Source: Corallococcus macrosporus DSM 14697
GTDB taxonomy: Bacteria > Myxococcota > Myxococcia > Myxococcales > Myxococcaceae
DNA: 64,000 nt
Assembly (NCBI RefSeq): GCF_002305895.1
Contig: NZ_CP022203.1
Span: 3,884,501 to 3,948,500 of the forward strand
Direction of reading: 5' to 3'
Shown: positions 53,747 through 63,145 of the stretch, piece after piece
How positions within the stretch are numbered: position 1 is the first letter of the stretch
Layout of the letters: the number at the start of each line of letters is the position of its first letter
Position numbers and translations under genes: made by a program
The notes under the pieces: model-generated
Told to the model about the DNA's origin: nothing
Database searches by the model: none
The model's input: the letters and a program-made list of their open reading frames with translations, nothing else

Positions 53747-55525
53747 CTATGCCTCCTCCGCCAGCGCCGAGTCGCCGAAGAGCGCCTTCTTCGTCTGGTA
53801 CATCGCCTTGCGGGCCGAGGTGAGGACCTCCAGGGGCTGGCTCTTGTCCTCCACCACCGCCTGCAACATCTTGTAGCCCTGGATGGAGCACGCGCCGCCC
53901 AGGCCGTGGATGGCCAGCAGCTTGTCCTCCAGCACCCGCTTCTTGTTGAGCAGCGAGGGCTTCACGGCGAGCATCTGCTGCATCATCGACAGGGCGCCCG
54001 GGGTGCCGGTGGAGCCGATGGCCGCGTACACCGCGGCGCGCTCGTCCGGCGTCTTCTTCTCGAAGCCCGGCTCCCTCACCAGCCGCATCAGGTCCACGTA
54101 GCCCTTGTCGCGGTCGAACTCCGGCAGCAGCTTCGCCGCCAGCATCCGCACCTGGGAGATGGGGTCCGCCAGCGCGTCCACGATGATGCGCCGGGCGTCC
54201 CCCGTCCGGCCGCGGCCGATGATGTTGAGGACCTCCAGCTTCACGACCAGGTTGGGGCTCTTCAGCACCTGGCCGAACATCTTCACCCGGTCCGGGTGGT
54301 TGCTCTTCTCCAAGATGTGGACCATGTCGCGCACTGTCTGCGGCCGCTCTGACATCAGCCGGGACACGAAGGGCTCGGGCAGCTCACGCGCGAACCCGGC
54401 GAGCGCGTCACACAGCAGGGTGCGGTTGTCGGCGACCTCGATGGTCTCCAGCACCGACAGCAGGGGGATGATGGAGTCCCGGCCCAGCACCTGGAGGTAG
54501 CGGGACACGTCCGCGGGGTTCTTCGGGCGCGTCGACTTGAGCGACTCGCCCACGCGCATCAGGCGCTGCTCCTCGCCCATCTTGTGGAGGAAGTTCTCCA
54601 GCATCTTCGCCAGGTCCTCGTTGCCCTCGCGCTGGGAGAGCGCGCGCAGCTTGAGGACAATCTGGTTCACCGTGCCGAAGTCGTCCTGGAGGAGGAGCAT
54701 GTCCAGGAGCTGCACGAAGATTTCTTCCAGCAGCGACGCGTCATCCACGCCGCCTTCCACCACCTGGAACACGGCGCTCACCAGCTTGGGGAACAGCCGG
54801 GCGTTCTCCTCCTCGGAGACCTCGCGCTGGAGCTTCGCCTTCAGCTCGTCCGAGGCGTGCCGCCCGCCCACCACGAGGCCGCGGATCTGCTCCACGCCGT
54901 CCAGCCTGGCGTCCAGGTCCTCCGCGGACACGCGCGCGAAGCGCAGGTAGTCCTCCGAGTTCGTCTGCAGGCGCGAGTAGAGGTAGCCGACCACCTTGTC
55001 GACCTCCACCTGCACCTCCTCCTCGGAGGCGTTCTCCATGGAGAAGCCCTCCACCACCACGTACTCGACGTGCTCCATGCTCGCGCGCCAGAGCTGCGCC
55101 AGCACGTCCTCCGCGCCGCGCTCCGGCTCCGACAGGGCGATGAGCGTGAAGGTGGTGAGCTCCTCCACCGTGAGCCCCGGCCGGAAGATGAGCTGACGGA
55201 TGCCGTCGCGGAAGAACTTGTAGGGCAGCGGCGTGTCTTCGGAGAACAGCGACTCGCCGAGGAGCAGGAAGTTCTGCTGCTCCACCTTCATGGACAGCGG
55301 ACCGAACTTGTCGGTGTAGGCGGAGATCGACTCGAGCGCCTTCCCCAGGAACTCCGGGAAGCGCGACTCGTTGTGACGATACATGCCAATCTGCTTGATG
55401 CCCTTGAGCAGGTGGAAGGCGAACGTCTTCGCCAACTCGACCTTCTCGCGAGCCTCGGGCGAAAGCTGCGGCTCCGCGTTGGATTCCTGGATGGCTTTAG
55501 GGGGGTGGGCCATGCTGTCACTCAA
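53747..55525 (-). CDS. HEAT-repeat protein sharing an N-terminal domain with the HD-GYP-like protein
   Basis: 592 residues, soluble. The N-terminal domain (about 32-130) has IKQIGMYRHNESRFPEFLGK and NFLLLGESLF followed by GLTVEELTTF, aligning with residues 32-132 of the downstream gene. From about 330 on it is a series of HEAT repeats (for example SNHPDRVKMFGQVLKSPNLV and DPISQVRMLAAKLLPEFD). Directly upstream of the HD-GYP-like gene with a 4-bp gap, so the two are co-translated. No enzymatic motif. Possibly a signalling scaffold. Confidence 0.85.
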   Translation of the reverse strand: MSDSMAHPPKAIQESNAEPQLSPEAREKVELAKTFAFHLLKGIKQIGMYRHNESRFPEFLGKALESISAYTDKFGPLSMKVEQQNFLLLGESLFSEDTPLPYKFFRDGIRQLIFRPGLTVEELTTFTLIALSEPERGAEDVLAQLWRASMEHVEYVVVEGFSMENASEEEVQVEVDKVVGYLYSRLQTNSEDYLRFARVSAEDLDARLDGVEQIRGLVVGGRHASDELKAKLQREVSEEENARLFPKLVSAVFQVVEGGVDDASLLEEIFVQLLDMLLLQDDFGTVNQIVLKLRALSQREGNEDLAKMLENFLHKMGEEQRLMRVGESLKSTRPKNPADVSRYLQVLGRDSIIPLLSVLETIEVADNRTLLCDALAGFARELPEPFVSRLMSERPQTVRDMVHILEKSNHPDRVKMFGQVLKSPNLVVKLEVLNIIGRGRTGDARRIIVDALADPISQVRMLAAKLLPEFDRDKGYVDLMRLVREPGFEKKTPDERAAVYAAIGSTGTPGALSMMQQMLAVKPSLLNKKRVLEDKLLAIHGLGGACSIQGYKMLQAVVEDKSQPLEVLTSARKAMYQTKKALFGDSALAEEA

Positions 55526-55605
55526 GCCTAACCCGATTTTGGACGGCCACCCAGGAGACGGCCCGTGGAAGTCTCATGGCTTGGGTGTCGTCCCCGTGAC
55601 GGGGC

Positions 55606-55995
55606 ATGAGAATGACGGGGATTTCCGGTTGTCTTGCCACATGCGTCATCCGCCGGAGCCGCGCGACGTCGCTGGCGCGGTGGGCGGCGTGTGGCTTGCT
55701 GCTCTCGCAGGCGGGGTGTTTCCGGATGAGCCTCCGCTCGGGGGCGCCGCGTGGAGGCGCTCCGGAGGAGCAGACGGGGTTCAGCCTCGTGGGCGGGCTG
55801 ACGACGTCGAACGTGGTGACGCCGGAGTGCCGCCACGGCTTCTCGCGCGTGGATGTGTATTGGCCGTGGTGGGGCCCCTTCGTCTTCGCGGTGAGCTTCG
55901 GCGTCGTCGCCCCGCTGCGCACGGAGTACGTGTGCGCCGAGGCGACGGGGGCCGCGCCGCCCGAGCACGTGCCGGACTCCCACCCACCGCTCTGA
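55606..55995 (+). CDS. Bor/Iss-like lipoprotein
   Basis: 129 residues from ATG 55606. A basic N-terminus and hydrophobic stretch lead to a lipobox (LLLSQAGC), so a lipoprotein is likely. The mature part has the sequence pattern of Bor-type outer-membrane lipoproteins: GFSLVGGLTTSNVVTPECRH, then a serine-aromatic stretch, and a final Pro...VCA. Bor proteins of phage lambda give serum resistance in E. coli; the role here is unknown. The start is uncertain because it lies only about 80 bp from the divergent HEAT gene. Confidence 0.6.
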   Translation: MRMTGISGCLATCVIRRSRATSLARWAACGLLLSQAGCFRMSLRSGAPRGGAPEEQTGFSLVGGLTTSNVVTPECRHGFSRVDVYWPWWGPFVFAVSFGVVAPLRTEYVCAEATGAAPPEHVPDSHPPL

Positions 55996-56072
55996 GGGGA
56001 GCTCCCCGGGGGGGGGGCCAGCCTCCTGGACGGGGTTTCAGGGGGCGGGCCGTACCCGCCCGGAAATGAACG

Positions 56073-56100
56073 AGGCGGCGAGGCCTGGGCCTCGCCGCCT
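56073..56100. terminator. Bidirectional terminator-like hairpin
   Basis: A stem of about 12 bp (AGGCGGCGAGGC at 56073-56084 with GCCTCGCCGCCT at 56089-56100) lies between the convergent Bor-like and OPT genes. A second perfect 9-bp stem, CCGGGCGGC (56122-56130) with GCCGCCCGG (56140-56148), lies closer to the OPT stop. Neither has a full T-run. Confidence 0.55.
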
Positions 56101-56156
56101 TGGGGGCTCAGCGGTGTTTCACCGGGCGGCCCGAAGCGAGCCGCCCGGGTCCAGGC

Positions 56157-58622
56157 TCACGCCTCCTTCCGCGGCGGCGGAGACATGGCGGCGCTCTGGC
56201 CCTTGAGGGCGGAGCGCAGCAGGAACAGCGTCAGGCCGGCGAAGAAGAGCAGGCCCCAGAGGTTGGACCACAGCGGGTGGGCGTGCTCGCTCTCGCCCAC
56301 GGCGTTGAGGAAGGCGCCCAGGCCGCCCTGGTTGCCCAGCAGGGCGGGCAGGTTCAGCGCGCGCGTGCCTGCTCCGTCGGTGGCGATTTCGAGGAACGCG
56401 ATGAGCACGCCCGCGATGGAGCCGCCGGCGATGAAGCCGGAGGAGAGCAGGGTGCCCGGCGAGAAGTCGGACTCGCCGCCGCGGATGCGGTCCACGAAGT
56501 AGCGCACCATGCCGCCCACGAAGAGCGGCGCGCTGCTGCTGATGGGCAGGTACACGCCCACCGCGAAGGGCAGCGAGGACACGCCGCACAGCTCCAGCAT
56601 CAGCGCGATGAAGACGCCCAGGAGCACCAGGTCCCACGGCAGCTTCTGGGTGAGGATGCCGTCGATGATGAGCGCGAAGAGCTGCGCCTTGGGCGCCGCG
56701 TAGCGCGTGAGCTGCTGGCCCTCGTAGACGCTGATGCGGCCGCCGATGCCCGGGTCCACCACGTACTGGATGCCGCCGGCCTCATCGACGAGGTACTTGC
56801 CCGCGGGCACCGGCGTGTCCGCGCCGCGCACGTAGCCTTCCTTGTAGGTGCGCTCCGGGCCGTCCGTGACGGCGCCCAGGTCCGCCACCTTGACGGGGGC
56901 GCCGCTGGGGACGTTGAGCGTCACCGCGCCCAGGTCCTGCGGGGACACATCGCGCCAGCTCCGCAGCTCCAGCGCGCCGCCCTGCGTGTTCAGCTCGTAG
57001 CCCTGCGCCCAGACGGCCTTGCGCAGCGCCGCCTCGTCCAGGCCGCGCGAAGCCAGCGCGTCGGCGGAGACGGCCCAGGGGAAGGTGTGCTGCACCCGCG
57101 TCTCGTTGGAGAACTCCGTCACCTGCACGCCCGGGTGGGGCTCGGGGATGGTGACGGTGGCGCCGCGGTTGAGCGTCACCAGCACCAGGCCGATGAACAT
57201 CGCGCTTGTGAGCACGCCGACGAAGAGCGCCACCTGCTGGCGCTTGGGGGTGCCGCCCACCAGGAAGGCCGTCTTGAGGTCCTGCGCGGTGGTGCCGCCG
57301 TTGGACGCGGCGATGCCGACGATGGCCGCCGTGGTGAGGGCCATGAAGCGGTCCTCGGACGACGTCCAGCCCATCAGCAGGTACACGAGGCAGGTGATGA
57401 GCAGCGTGGCCACCACCATGCCGGAGATGGGGTTGGACGAGCTGCCAATCTCACCGGTGATGCGCGCGCTCACCGTGACGAAGAAGAAGCCGAAGATGAC
57501 GATGAGGACGGCGGAGATGAAGTTCACCTCCAGCGGCGGCGCCAGCCAGATGGCCAGCACCAGCGCCGCGCTGCCGCCCAGCACCACGGTGATGGGCAGG
57601 TCCTGCTCGGTGCGCAGGAGCTGCGGCATGGCGCCCTGGCCGCGCGAGGCCTTGAGCGACTCCAGGCTGCGCTTGAAGGCCCCGACGATGGTGGGCAGGG
57701 AGCGGATGAGGCTGATGAGGCCGCCCGTGGCCACCGCGCCCGCGCCGATGTACAGCACGTACGCGTTGCGGATCTCGTCCGGCGACATGTCCCGGATGAG
57801 CTGGCCGTTGTGCATCAGCAGCGGCGTCTCCAGCCCACCGCCGAAGAAGGAGATGGCGGGGATGAGGATGAGGTAGCTCAGCACGCCACCGGCGAAGGTG
57901 ATGGCCGCCACGCGGGGCCCGATGATGTAGCCCACGCCCAGCAGCTCCGGGCTCACCTCGGTGGAGAGGGTGGCGCTCTTGAGGCCCTTCAGCGGGGTGC
58001 TGAGCACCTCGCGGAACAGCTTCATGCCGGAGTAGGCCAGCTTGTAGACGCCGCCCACGATGAATCCGGTGATGACGGTGCGGGCGTTGGTGCCCCCCTG
58101 CTCGCCGACGATGAGCACGTCCGCGCTGGCGGTGCCCTCCGGGTAGGGCAGCTTGCCGTGCTCCTGGACGATGAGGCCCTGGCGCAGCGGAATCATCATC
58201 AGCACGCCGAGCACGCCGCCCAGCGCCGCCGTGAGGAAGGCGTGGGTGAGGCTGATGTCGTAGCCCAGCAGCAGCAGGGCGGGGAGCGCGGCGGCCACGC
58301 CGAAGGCGAGCGACTCACCCGCGGAGCCCGTCGTCTGGACGATGGTGTTCTCCAGGATGCTGGAGTTGCCCAGGGCCCGGAAGATGGCGATGGAGAGCAC
58401 CGCCACGGGGATGGACGCGGAGACGGTGAGGCCCACCTTGATGGCCAGGTACACGGACGACGCGGCGAACACGATGCCCAGCAACGAGCCGAGCACCAGC
58501 GCCCGCATCGTCATCTCCGCCGGAGACCTGTCGGGGGGGACGTACGGAGTATGGGCGACTGTCGCGGTGGTCTGCGCGACCGGGACGCGATCCTCGGAGA
58601 TCGGCGGCGAACCGTGGGCCAA
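56157..58622 (-). CDS. OPT-family oligopeptide/metal-chelate transporter
   Basis: 821 residues with about 15 hydrophobic segments. The arrangement (MRALVLGSLLGIVFAASSVY near the start, then GLTVSASIPVAVLSIAIF) matches the OPT superfamily, whose members import oligopeptides or metal-siderophore complexes. A large soluble insert of about 170 residues (PHPGVQVTEFSNETRVQHTF to DPGIGGRISVYEG) lies between the membrane halves. Substrate unknown. Start ATG 58622. It has no adjacent accessory gene, as expected for OPT proteins. Confidence 0.9.
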   Translation of the reverse strand: MAHGSPPISEDRVPVAQTTATVAHTPYVPPDRSPAEMTMRALVLGSLLGIVFAASSVYLAIKVGLTVSASIPVAVLSIAIFRALGNSSILENTIVQTTGSAGESLAFGVAAALPALLLLGYDISLTHAFLTAALGGVLGVLMMIPLRQGLIVQEHGKLPYPEGTASADVLIVGEQGGTNARTVITGFIVGGVYKLAYSGMKLFREVLSTPLKGLKSATLSTEVSPELLGVGYIIGPRVAAITFAGGVLSYLILIPAISFFGGGLETPLLMHNGQLIRDMSPDEIRNAYVLYIGAGAVATGGLISLIRSLPTIVGAFKRSLESLKASRGQGAMPQLLRTEQDLPITVVLGGSAALVLAIWLAPPLEVNFISAVLIVIFGFFFVTVSARITGEIGSSSNPISGMVVATLLITCLVYLLMGWTSSEDRFMALTTAAIVGIAASNGGTTAQDLKTAFLVGGTPKRQQVALFVGVLTSAMFIGLVLVTLNRGATVTIPEPHPGVQVTEFSNETRVQHTFPWAVSADALASRGLDEAALRKAVWAQGYELNTQGGALELRSWRDVSPQDLGAVTLNVPSGAPVKVADLGAVTDGPERTYKEGYVRGADTPVPAGKYLVDEAGGIQYVVDPGIGGRISVYEGQQLTRYAAPKAQLFALIIDGILTQKLPWDLVLLGVFIALMLELCGVSSLPFAVGVYLPISSSAPLFVGGMVRYFVDRIRGGESDFSPGTLLSSGFIAGGSIAGVLIAFLEIATDGAGTRALNLPALLGNQGGLGAFLNAVGESEHAHPLWSNLWGLLFFAGLTLFLLRSALKGQSAAMSPPPRKEA

Positions 58623-58700
58623 GCGGGGGCTCCTTCAAAGGGAAACCGGCCCCTTCTAGCAGGCCCCTGGCTGGCCGTGAAACAACGCCCTCAAATGGCA

Positions 58701-58767
58701 AGCGCCCCCGCCGGTAGGGCGGAGGCGCCTTGAGGCAGGCCAGCCCCGGATTGCCGGGGGCGGCCTG
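58701..58767 (-). terminator. Paired hairpins after the sigma-factor gene
   Basis: Read on the minus strand, the first hairpin lies 7 nt after the sigma-factor stop: 58736-58749 pairs with 58754-58767 with small bulges around an ATTG loop. A second stem (58702-58712 with 58718-58728, one G-T pair) follows. T-runs are absent, so termination is likely but not certain. Confidence 0.5.
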
Positions 58768-58773
58768 GCCGGC

Positions 58774-59661
58774 TCACTGCTGGACGGCGGCGGCCTCGGG
58801 GTCCACCTCGGCCATGAGCGCGGCCAGCTCGGACTTGAGCTTGTCCTTGGCGCGAATCTCCAACTGGCGGGCGCGCTCGCGCGAGAAGCCGAAGTGCTCG
58901 CCCAGCTCCTTGAGCGTCATGGGGCGCTCGTTCATGACGCGCTGCTCGATGATGAAGCGCTCGCGCGGGTCCAGGCGCATCAGCGCGGTGCGGACGCGGG
59001 CGTTGATGAGGCCCGCCTCCTCCTTGTCGGCGAACTCGTCGTCCTGCGGGGCCGCGGCGCTCACCACGAAGTCCACGTGGCTGTTGCCGCCGTCCTCACC
59101 CATGGGCGCGTCCAGCGACAAATCCCGCCCGCCCATGCGCTGCTCCATCTCCCGCACCTCGCCCGGCTTCACGTGGAGCCGCCGGGCGATGTCATCCACA
59201 TTCACCGCCGCGTCGCCGCTGCCGAACTTCTCCAGCTCCCGCCGCGTGCGGGCCAGGCTGAAGAACAGCTTCCGCTGCGCCTGCGTGGTCCCCAACTTCA
59301 CCAGCGACCAGCTCTTGAGGATGTAGTTCTGGATGTACGCGCGAATCCACCAGACGGCGTAGGAGATGAGCCGGATGCCCTTGTCGGGGTCGAACTTCTG
59401 CACCGCCTTCATCAGGCCGATATTCCCCTCCTGGATGAGGTCGGACATCTTGATGCCGTAGGAGCGGTACTCGTAGGCGACCTTCACCACGAAGCGCAGG
59501 TTGGCCGTCACCATCCGGTGGCCGGCCGCCAGGTCGCCCTTGAGGAAGCGGCGCGCCAGCTCCTGCTCCTCCTCCACCTTGAGGAGGGAGTAGTGGTTGA
59601 TCTCCGAGAGGTACATCGCGAGGGAGCCGGAGTTGGAGGACTGCTCGGTGGATGCCTGCAT
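58774..59661 (-). CDS. RNA polymerase sigma factor, RpoH (sigma-32) type
   Basis: 295 residues. Region 1.2 remnant ([20 protein letters not shown]), region 2 ([50 protein letters not shown]), an RpoH box ([14 protein letters not shown]) and region 4 with HTH ([20 protein letters not shown]) are all present. Myxobacteria have several RpoH-like factors used in heat shock and development; this may be one such as SigB or SigC, but I could not assign it. A 464-bp upstream spacer includes an exact GTAAC/GTTAC palindrome. Confidence 0.93.
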   Translation of the reverse strand: MQASTEQSSNSGSLAMYLSEINHYSLLKVEEEQELARRFLKGDLAAGHRMVTANLRFVVKVAYEYRSYGIKMSDLIQEGNIGLMKAVQKFDPDKGIRLISYAVWWIRAYIQNYILKSWSLVKLGTTQAQRKLFFSLARTRRELEKFGSGDAAVNVDDIARRLHVKPGEVREMEQRMGGRDLSLDAPMGEDGGNSHVDFVVSAAAPQDDEFADKEEAGLINARVRTALMRLDPRERFIIEQRVMNERPMTLKELGEHFGFSRERARQLEIRAKDKLKSELAALMAEVDPEAAAVQQ

Positions 59662-60125
59662 GAATGGTTTCTCCGACGGTGGGCCTCGCGGGGAGGCCGA
59701 GAATGGATGGATTTCGTCTGTCGACGTGACGATGGGAGCTTGAGCAACGGAAGTGCCAACCTGCCCTCGAGGACCATTCCCAGTGTCTGCGAGGGGTTGG
59801 CGTGCTCCGGCGGCGTGTACAAGGCCGCAATCCTGTAACCGTTACGTTGCACCGGCATGAATCGCCGGATGCGCTAGCTGTAGGAGATTCAGAACTGTTC
59901 GCATTCGAGCCTCCTGTGAAGGCGTGCGGGCAGGCACGCCCAGACGGTGTGACGGCGAAGGACCGCGCCCCCGGTGGGACGCGGCCCTTGGAGCGACGCA
60001 CGCACCACCGCGTGGCCGCCCCGCCGGGAAAGGCGTAACGACGCCTCAGGCCGCTGACACACCTGGGCCGCCGGTCCGCGAGGTGGGCGGCCGGACAGTC
60101 AGGCGCGGGGCTTGATGTCTGTGTC
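59662..60125. other. 464-bp spacer upstream of the sigma-factor gene
   Basis: No gene recognised. On the minus strand it holds the sigma-factor leader, a GTAAC-C-GTTAC palindrome about 175 bp from the start, and, further from the gene, a GC-rich inverted repeat near 59970-59995 that may terminate the transglutaminase gene ending at 60126. The length suggests regulated transcription of the sigma factor. Confidence 0.5.
59835..59845. promoter_or_regulatory. GTAAC-C-GTTAC palindrome, candidate operator for the sigma-factor gene
   Basis: Exact 5-bp arms around a single base, in a locally A/T-richer stretch of the 464-bp spacer. It lies about 175 bp upstream of the sigma-factor ATG at 59661. On the minus strand TACACG lies just downstream and may belong to a promoter. 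Operator function is an inference. Confidence 0.35.
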
Positions 60126-62180
60126 TCAGGAAGCGCGCGCCTGGGGCGGGCGGGTGCCCTGGTTGGCGACGCGCCGGGACTCGGTGAGCACGGCGCGCTT
60201 CAGGTCCGCCAGCAGGCGCGCGGCCTCGCCCTGCTGGAGCGGCCGGCCGCCGAAGCGGGCCTCCAGATACCGGCGGGTGATGGGGGCCAGGGCAGGCGAG
60301 AGGGGATGCCGCTGGCTGGCGAGCCGGGCATCCAGCGCCTCCAGCGTCTCGCCTTCATCGCGGGTGATTCGAGCGGAGGCGAGCAGGGCCTCCACGGCGT
60401 CCACGAAGCGCGTGGCCGCCAGGGGGCGCTCGCGGGACAGGGACTGCGCCAGCAGGCGCCAGGCGGCATAGGCGGCCACGGCGGCCAGGAGCGCGGCCCC
60501 CCAGGCCCGGGGCGGCGGCGCGCGGCTGGGCGGCGCGTCCGGCCTGGGGACGTCCCGCGGCTGCGTGAGGGAGCGGATGACGGTGAGCTGATCGCGGAAG
60601 TTGTAGTCGAGGATGACGTCGCGCCACTGCGACTCCAGGACCTCGTAGAAGTTGATGAGCTGCTCCAGCAGCCGCGCGGACTGGCTGGCGCGGTGGGCGG
60701 GGGGCGTCGCGTCCACGGTGACGAAGCCGCGGCCCGGCACCAGCACGTGCGTCCAGGCGTGCGCGTCTCCGGCGCGGACCACGTAGCCGCCCGTGACGCG
60801 CTCGCCGCCGAAGAAGCCGGTGGCCAGCCGCGCGCGCATGCCCTGGGTGCGCAGCATCAGCGTGAGCGCGGTGGCGAAGTGCTCGCAGTGGCCCTGCTTG
60901 CGCTGGAAGAGGAAGTCGGCCACCGGATCCGGCACGTCCCCGCTCAGCTCCAGCGTGTAGCTGTACTCGCGCTGCAGCCACGCGGACAGCTTCTGCGCGG
61001 CCACCAGCGGGTCGCGCTCGCCGTTGAGCACCCGCGCGGCCGTCTGGGCGACGCGGATGTCCAACCCCTCCGGCAGCGTCAGCAGGGCGTCCTGCTCCTC
61101 CGGGGGCAACTCTCGCAGGTCATCCCCGCTGGCGTCCGGCGGGAGGCTGTAGGCCTCGTAGGAATAGGAGATGCCCTTGTCGCGGAAGCGCACCTCGCCG
61201 CCGCCCAGCTCCACGATGCGGGTGCGCCGCGGGCCAAGCTGGGTGTTGGCCACCGCGTTGCCCAGCCGGGAGGGGGTCTCCAGCGCCACCAGCGTGCGCG
61301 CGCCGTAGGCCGGCATCAGCTCCACGCGCTGGTGGACCAGGTTCTCCCGGCCCGGCCGCAGCGTCTTCATGAACTCGGCGTCGCCATTCGCGGTGCGCGC
61401 GTTGGACCACTCCTGGCCGTCGAACACGTCGTAGGTGCGGCCCACCCAGTACGCGTCGAGCGCCTCCCGCTCCGGGTCCGGAGACAGGGTGGCGCGCAGC
61501 ACGATGCGGGGGTTGTCCTTGATGGTGCCCGCGCCGCCCAGGCGCACCGTGTCGGAGAACCCCGCGGTGGCCACGCCCAACCCGGGCGCGGCGCTGGGGC
61601 CAATCATGTTCCAGTTGAGGCGTGGGAAGAGGATGAAGAAGGCCACCGCGCCCAGCACGGCGAAGCCCACGCCCGTGGCCAGCGGGCCCGTCACCGCGCG
61701 CACCGGCACCGGCTCTCCGTCCGGGACGGCGGCCTCCACCACGCCCAGCGCCAGGGCGCTGCTGGCCAGCACGCCGAAGACAATCAGGAACAGGCCGTAG
61801 ACGAGCTCACCGGAGAGCGCCGCGCCGCCCGCCACCATCAGCAGGCCAGACAGGTGGACCTGCCCGTCGGTGGCTGCGTCCGGCGTGGACAGCAGGCGCT
61901 GCGCGGAGATGAGGCCCGCGAAGGTACAGGCCGCCACCACCAGGTTGAGCGAGCCCGCCAGCACGTTCGTCCCCAGCGTCAGCGCCACGGCCAGCAGCAG
62001 CAGCGCCGTGAGCTTCACCCGGTTGGAGAAGGGCCGCCGCCCCGCCAGCGCGGCCACCAGCGCCACGCCGTAGAGCGCCAGGGCCCAGACGGGGAGCTGG
62101 CCGGACACCGCCATGGAGGCGAAGGCGAACCCGGAGCCCAGGTCCCGCAGCACCAGCCGCAGCCGCGTGCCCTTCCTCAT
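60126..62180 (-). CDS. Transglutaminase-like membrane protein (TgpA type)
   Basis: 684 residues. The N-terminal part has several membrane helices, followed by an external domain and a transglutaminase-like core with the Cys-His-Asp triad: QGHCEHFATALTLML (Cys), AGDAHAWTHV (His) and FVTVDATPP (Asp). A further helix (AALLAAVAAYAAWRLLA) and a cytoplasmic tail follow. TgpA-type proteins are usually encoded with MoxR and DUF58 proteins, as here. The ATG at 62180 overlaps the DUF58 stop. Physiological substrate unknown. Confidence 0.9.
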   Translation of the reverse strand: MRKGTRLRLVLRDLGSGFAFASMAVSGQLPVWALALYGVALVAALAGRRPFSNRVKLTALLLLAVALTLGTNVLAGSLNLVVAACTFAGLISAQRLLSTPDAATDGQVHLSGLLMVAGGAALSGELVYGLFLIVFGVLASSALALGVVEAAVPDGEPVPVRAVTGPLATGVGFAVLGAVAFFILFPRLNWNMIGPSAAPGLGVATAGFSDTVRLGGAGTIKDNPRIVLRATLSPDPEREALDAYWVGRTYDVFDGQEWSNARTANGDAEFMKTLRPGRENLVHQRVELMPAYGARTLVALETPSRLGNAVANTQLGPRRTRIVELGGGEVRFRDKGISYSYEAYSLPPDASGDDLRELPPEEQDALLTLPEGLDIRVAQTAARVLNGERDPLVAAQKLSAWLQREYSYTLELSGDVPDPVADFLFQRKQGHCEHFATALTLMLRTQGMRARLATGFFGGERVTGGYVVRAGDAHAWTHVLVPGRGFVTVDATPPAHRASQSARLLEQLINFYEVLESQWRDVILDYNFRDQLTVIRSLTQPRDVPRPDAPPSRAPPPRAWGAALLAAVAAYAAWRLLAQSLSRERPLAATRFVDAVEALLASARITRDEGETLEALDARLASQRHPLSPALAPITRRYLEARFGGRPLQQGEAARLLADLKRAVLTESRRVANQGTRPPQARAS

Positions 62181-63145
62181 GCCGCCTCCTCGTCACCGCG
62201 CGGGCGCTCGTGTCCCAGCCACGCCAGCGCGCGCAGCAGGCGCCGCTCCTGCGCCGTGCCCGCGGCGGGGCGGAGCCGCTCCTCCGGCGTGTCCAGGCCC
62301 ACCTCGTGGCCCTCCTCGATGAGCCGGTGGGCCAGGGCGGCCACCTCCTCGCAGCGGCGCTCCAGCGCCTCCGCGTCCAGCCCGGCGGCCACCGTCAGGA
62401 CGAAGGTGCGCCGCTCCTCGTGCTCGCGCTCCACCCGCAGCAGCTTCCCGGCGGAGGCGCTCTTGCGCCAGTGGATGCGGCGCGCGTCCTCACCCGGCGC
62501 CAGCTCCCGCAGGCCCACCAGGTCCCCGTTGCCGTCGTTGCGGCGGGGGTTGCCTGCGTCGCCCAGGGGGCCCTGCTCCGGCGCGCCCGGGTCCTGACAG
62601 GCGTAGGTCCGCCGCGGATAGATGAGCAGCGTGGTGTCCAGCGGAAAGACGCGCGTCTTGGCGAACAGGCCCAGCGGCCAGGTGGTGGTGACGCGCACGC
62701 CCGTGAGCAGCAGCGGGCCGCGCTGGGGCGCGGTGAGGTCCGCGCGCACGACGTGCTGCACGCCCGCGGGCAGGTAGCCCACGCCGCCCGCGCCGGTGAG
62801 CGGCGCGTCCGCCTCCGACAGCGTGAGCGCGAAGGCGTGGCCCTGGCGGCGGGAGATGGCCCAGCGGAAGGCGAAGGGCTCCTGCGCGAAGGCCGCGTCC
62901 GCGCCCACGCGCCGCACCGACAGGTAGCGCAGGCAGCGCTCGGAGAGGACGCCGGAGACCACCACCATGCTGAGCAGCAGGCCCAGCAGCAGGTAGAGGA
63001 GGTTGTTGCCGGTGTTGAGCGCGCCCAGGCCCACGCCGAACGTCACCACCAGGTAGGTGCGTCCGATGCGCGTTACCTTGAGGGTGCGCGGCGGGCGGAG
63101 CCGCGAGCGAACCCGGGCCCACCAGGGCGGGAGCCGGGGCTTCAC
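62177..63145 (-). CDS. DUF58-domain protein
   Basis: 322 residues. Two N-terminal membrane helices (TYLVVTFGVGLGALNTGNNL and the next leucine-rich segment) precede a periplasmic-type beta domain and the DUF58 signature LRELAPGEDARRIHWRKSAS. The C-terminal part looks like a degenerate von Willebrand A fold. DUF58 proteins pair with MoxR ATPases in complexes for protein maturation. Overlaps moxR and the TgpA gene by 4 bp on either side. Confidence 0.9.
   Translation of the reverse strand: MKPRLPPWWARVRSRLRPPRTLKVTRIGRTYLVVTFGVGLGALNTGNNLLYLLLGLLLSMVVVSGVLSERCLRYLSVRRVGADAAFAQEPFAFRWAISRRQGHAFALTLSEADAPLTGAGGVGYLPAGVQHVVRADLTAPQRGPLLLTGVRVTTTWPLGLFAKTRVFPLDTTLLIYPRRTYACQDPGAPEQGPLGDAGNPRRNDGNGDLVGLRELAPGEDARRIHWRKSASAGKLLRVEREHEERRTFVLTVAAGLDAEALERRCEEVAALAHRLIEEGHEVGLDTPEERLRPAAGTAQERRLLRALAWLGHERPRGDEEAA

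Noticed and set aside
56100-58733. 877-codon frame antisense to the OPT transporter
   Set aside because: Repetitive His/Glu/Arg-rich shadow translation; the OPT gene has clear membrane helices.
60306-62597. 763-codon frame antisense to the transglutaminase gene
   Set aside because: Shadow frame; the catalytic triad is on the minus strand.
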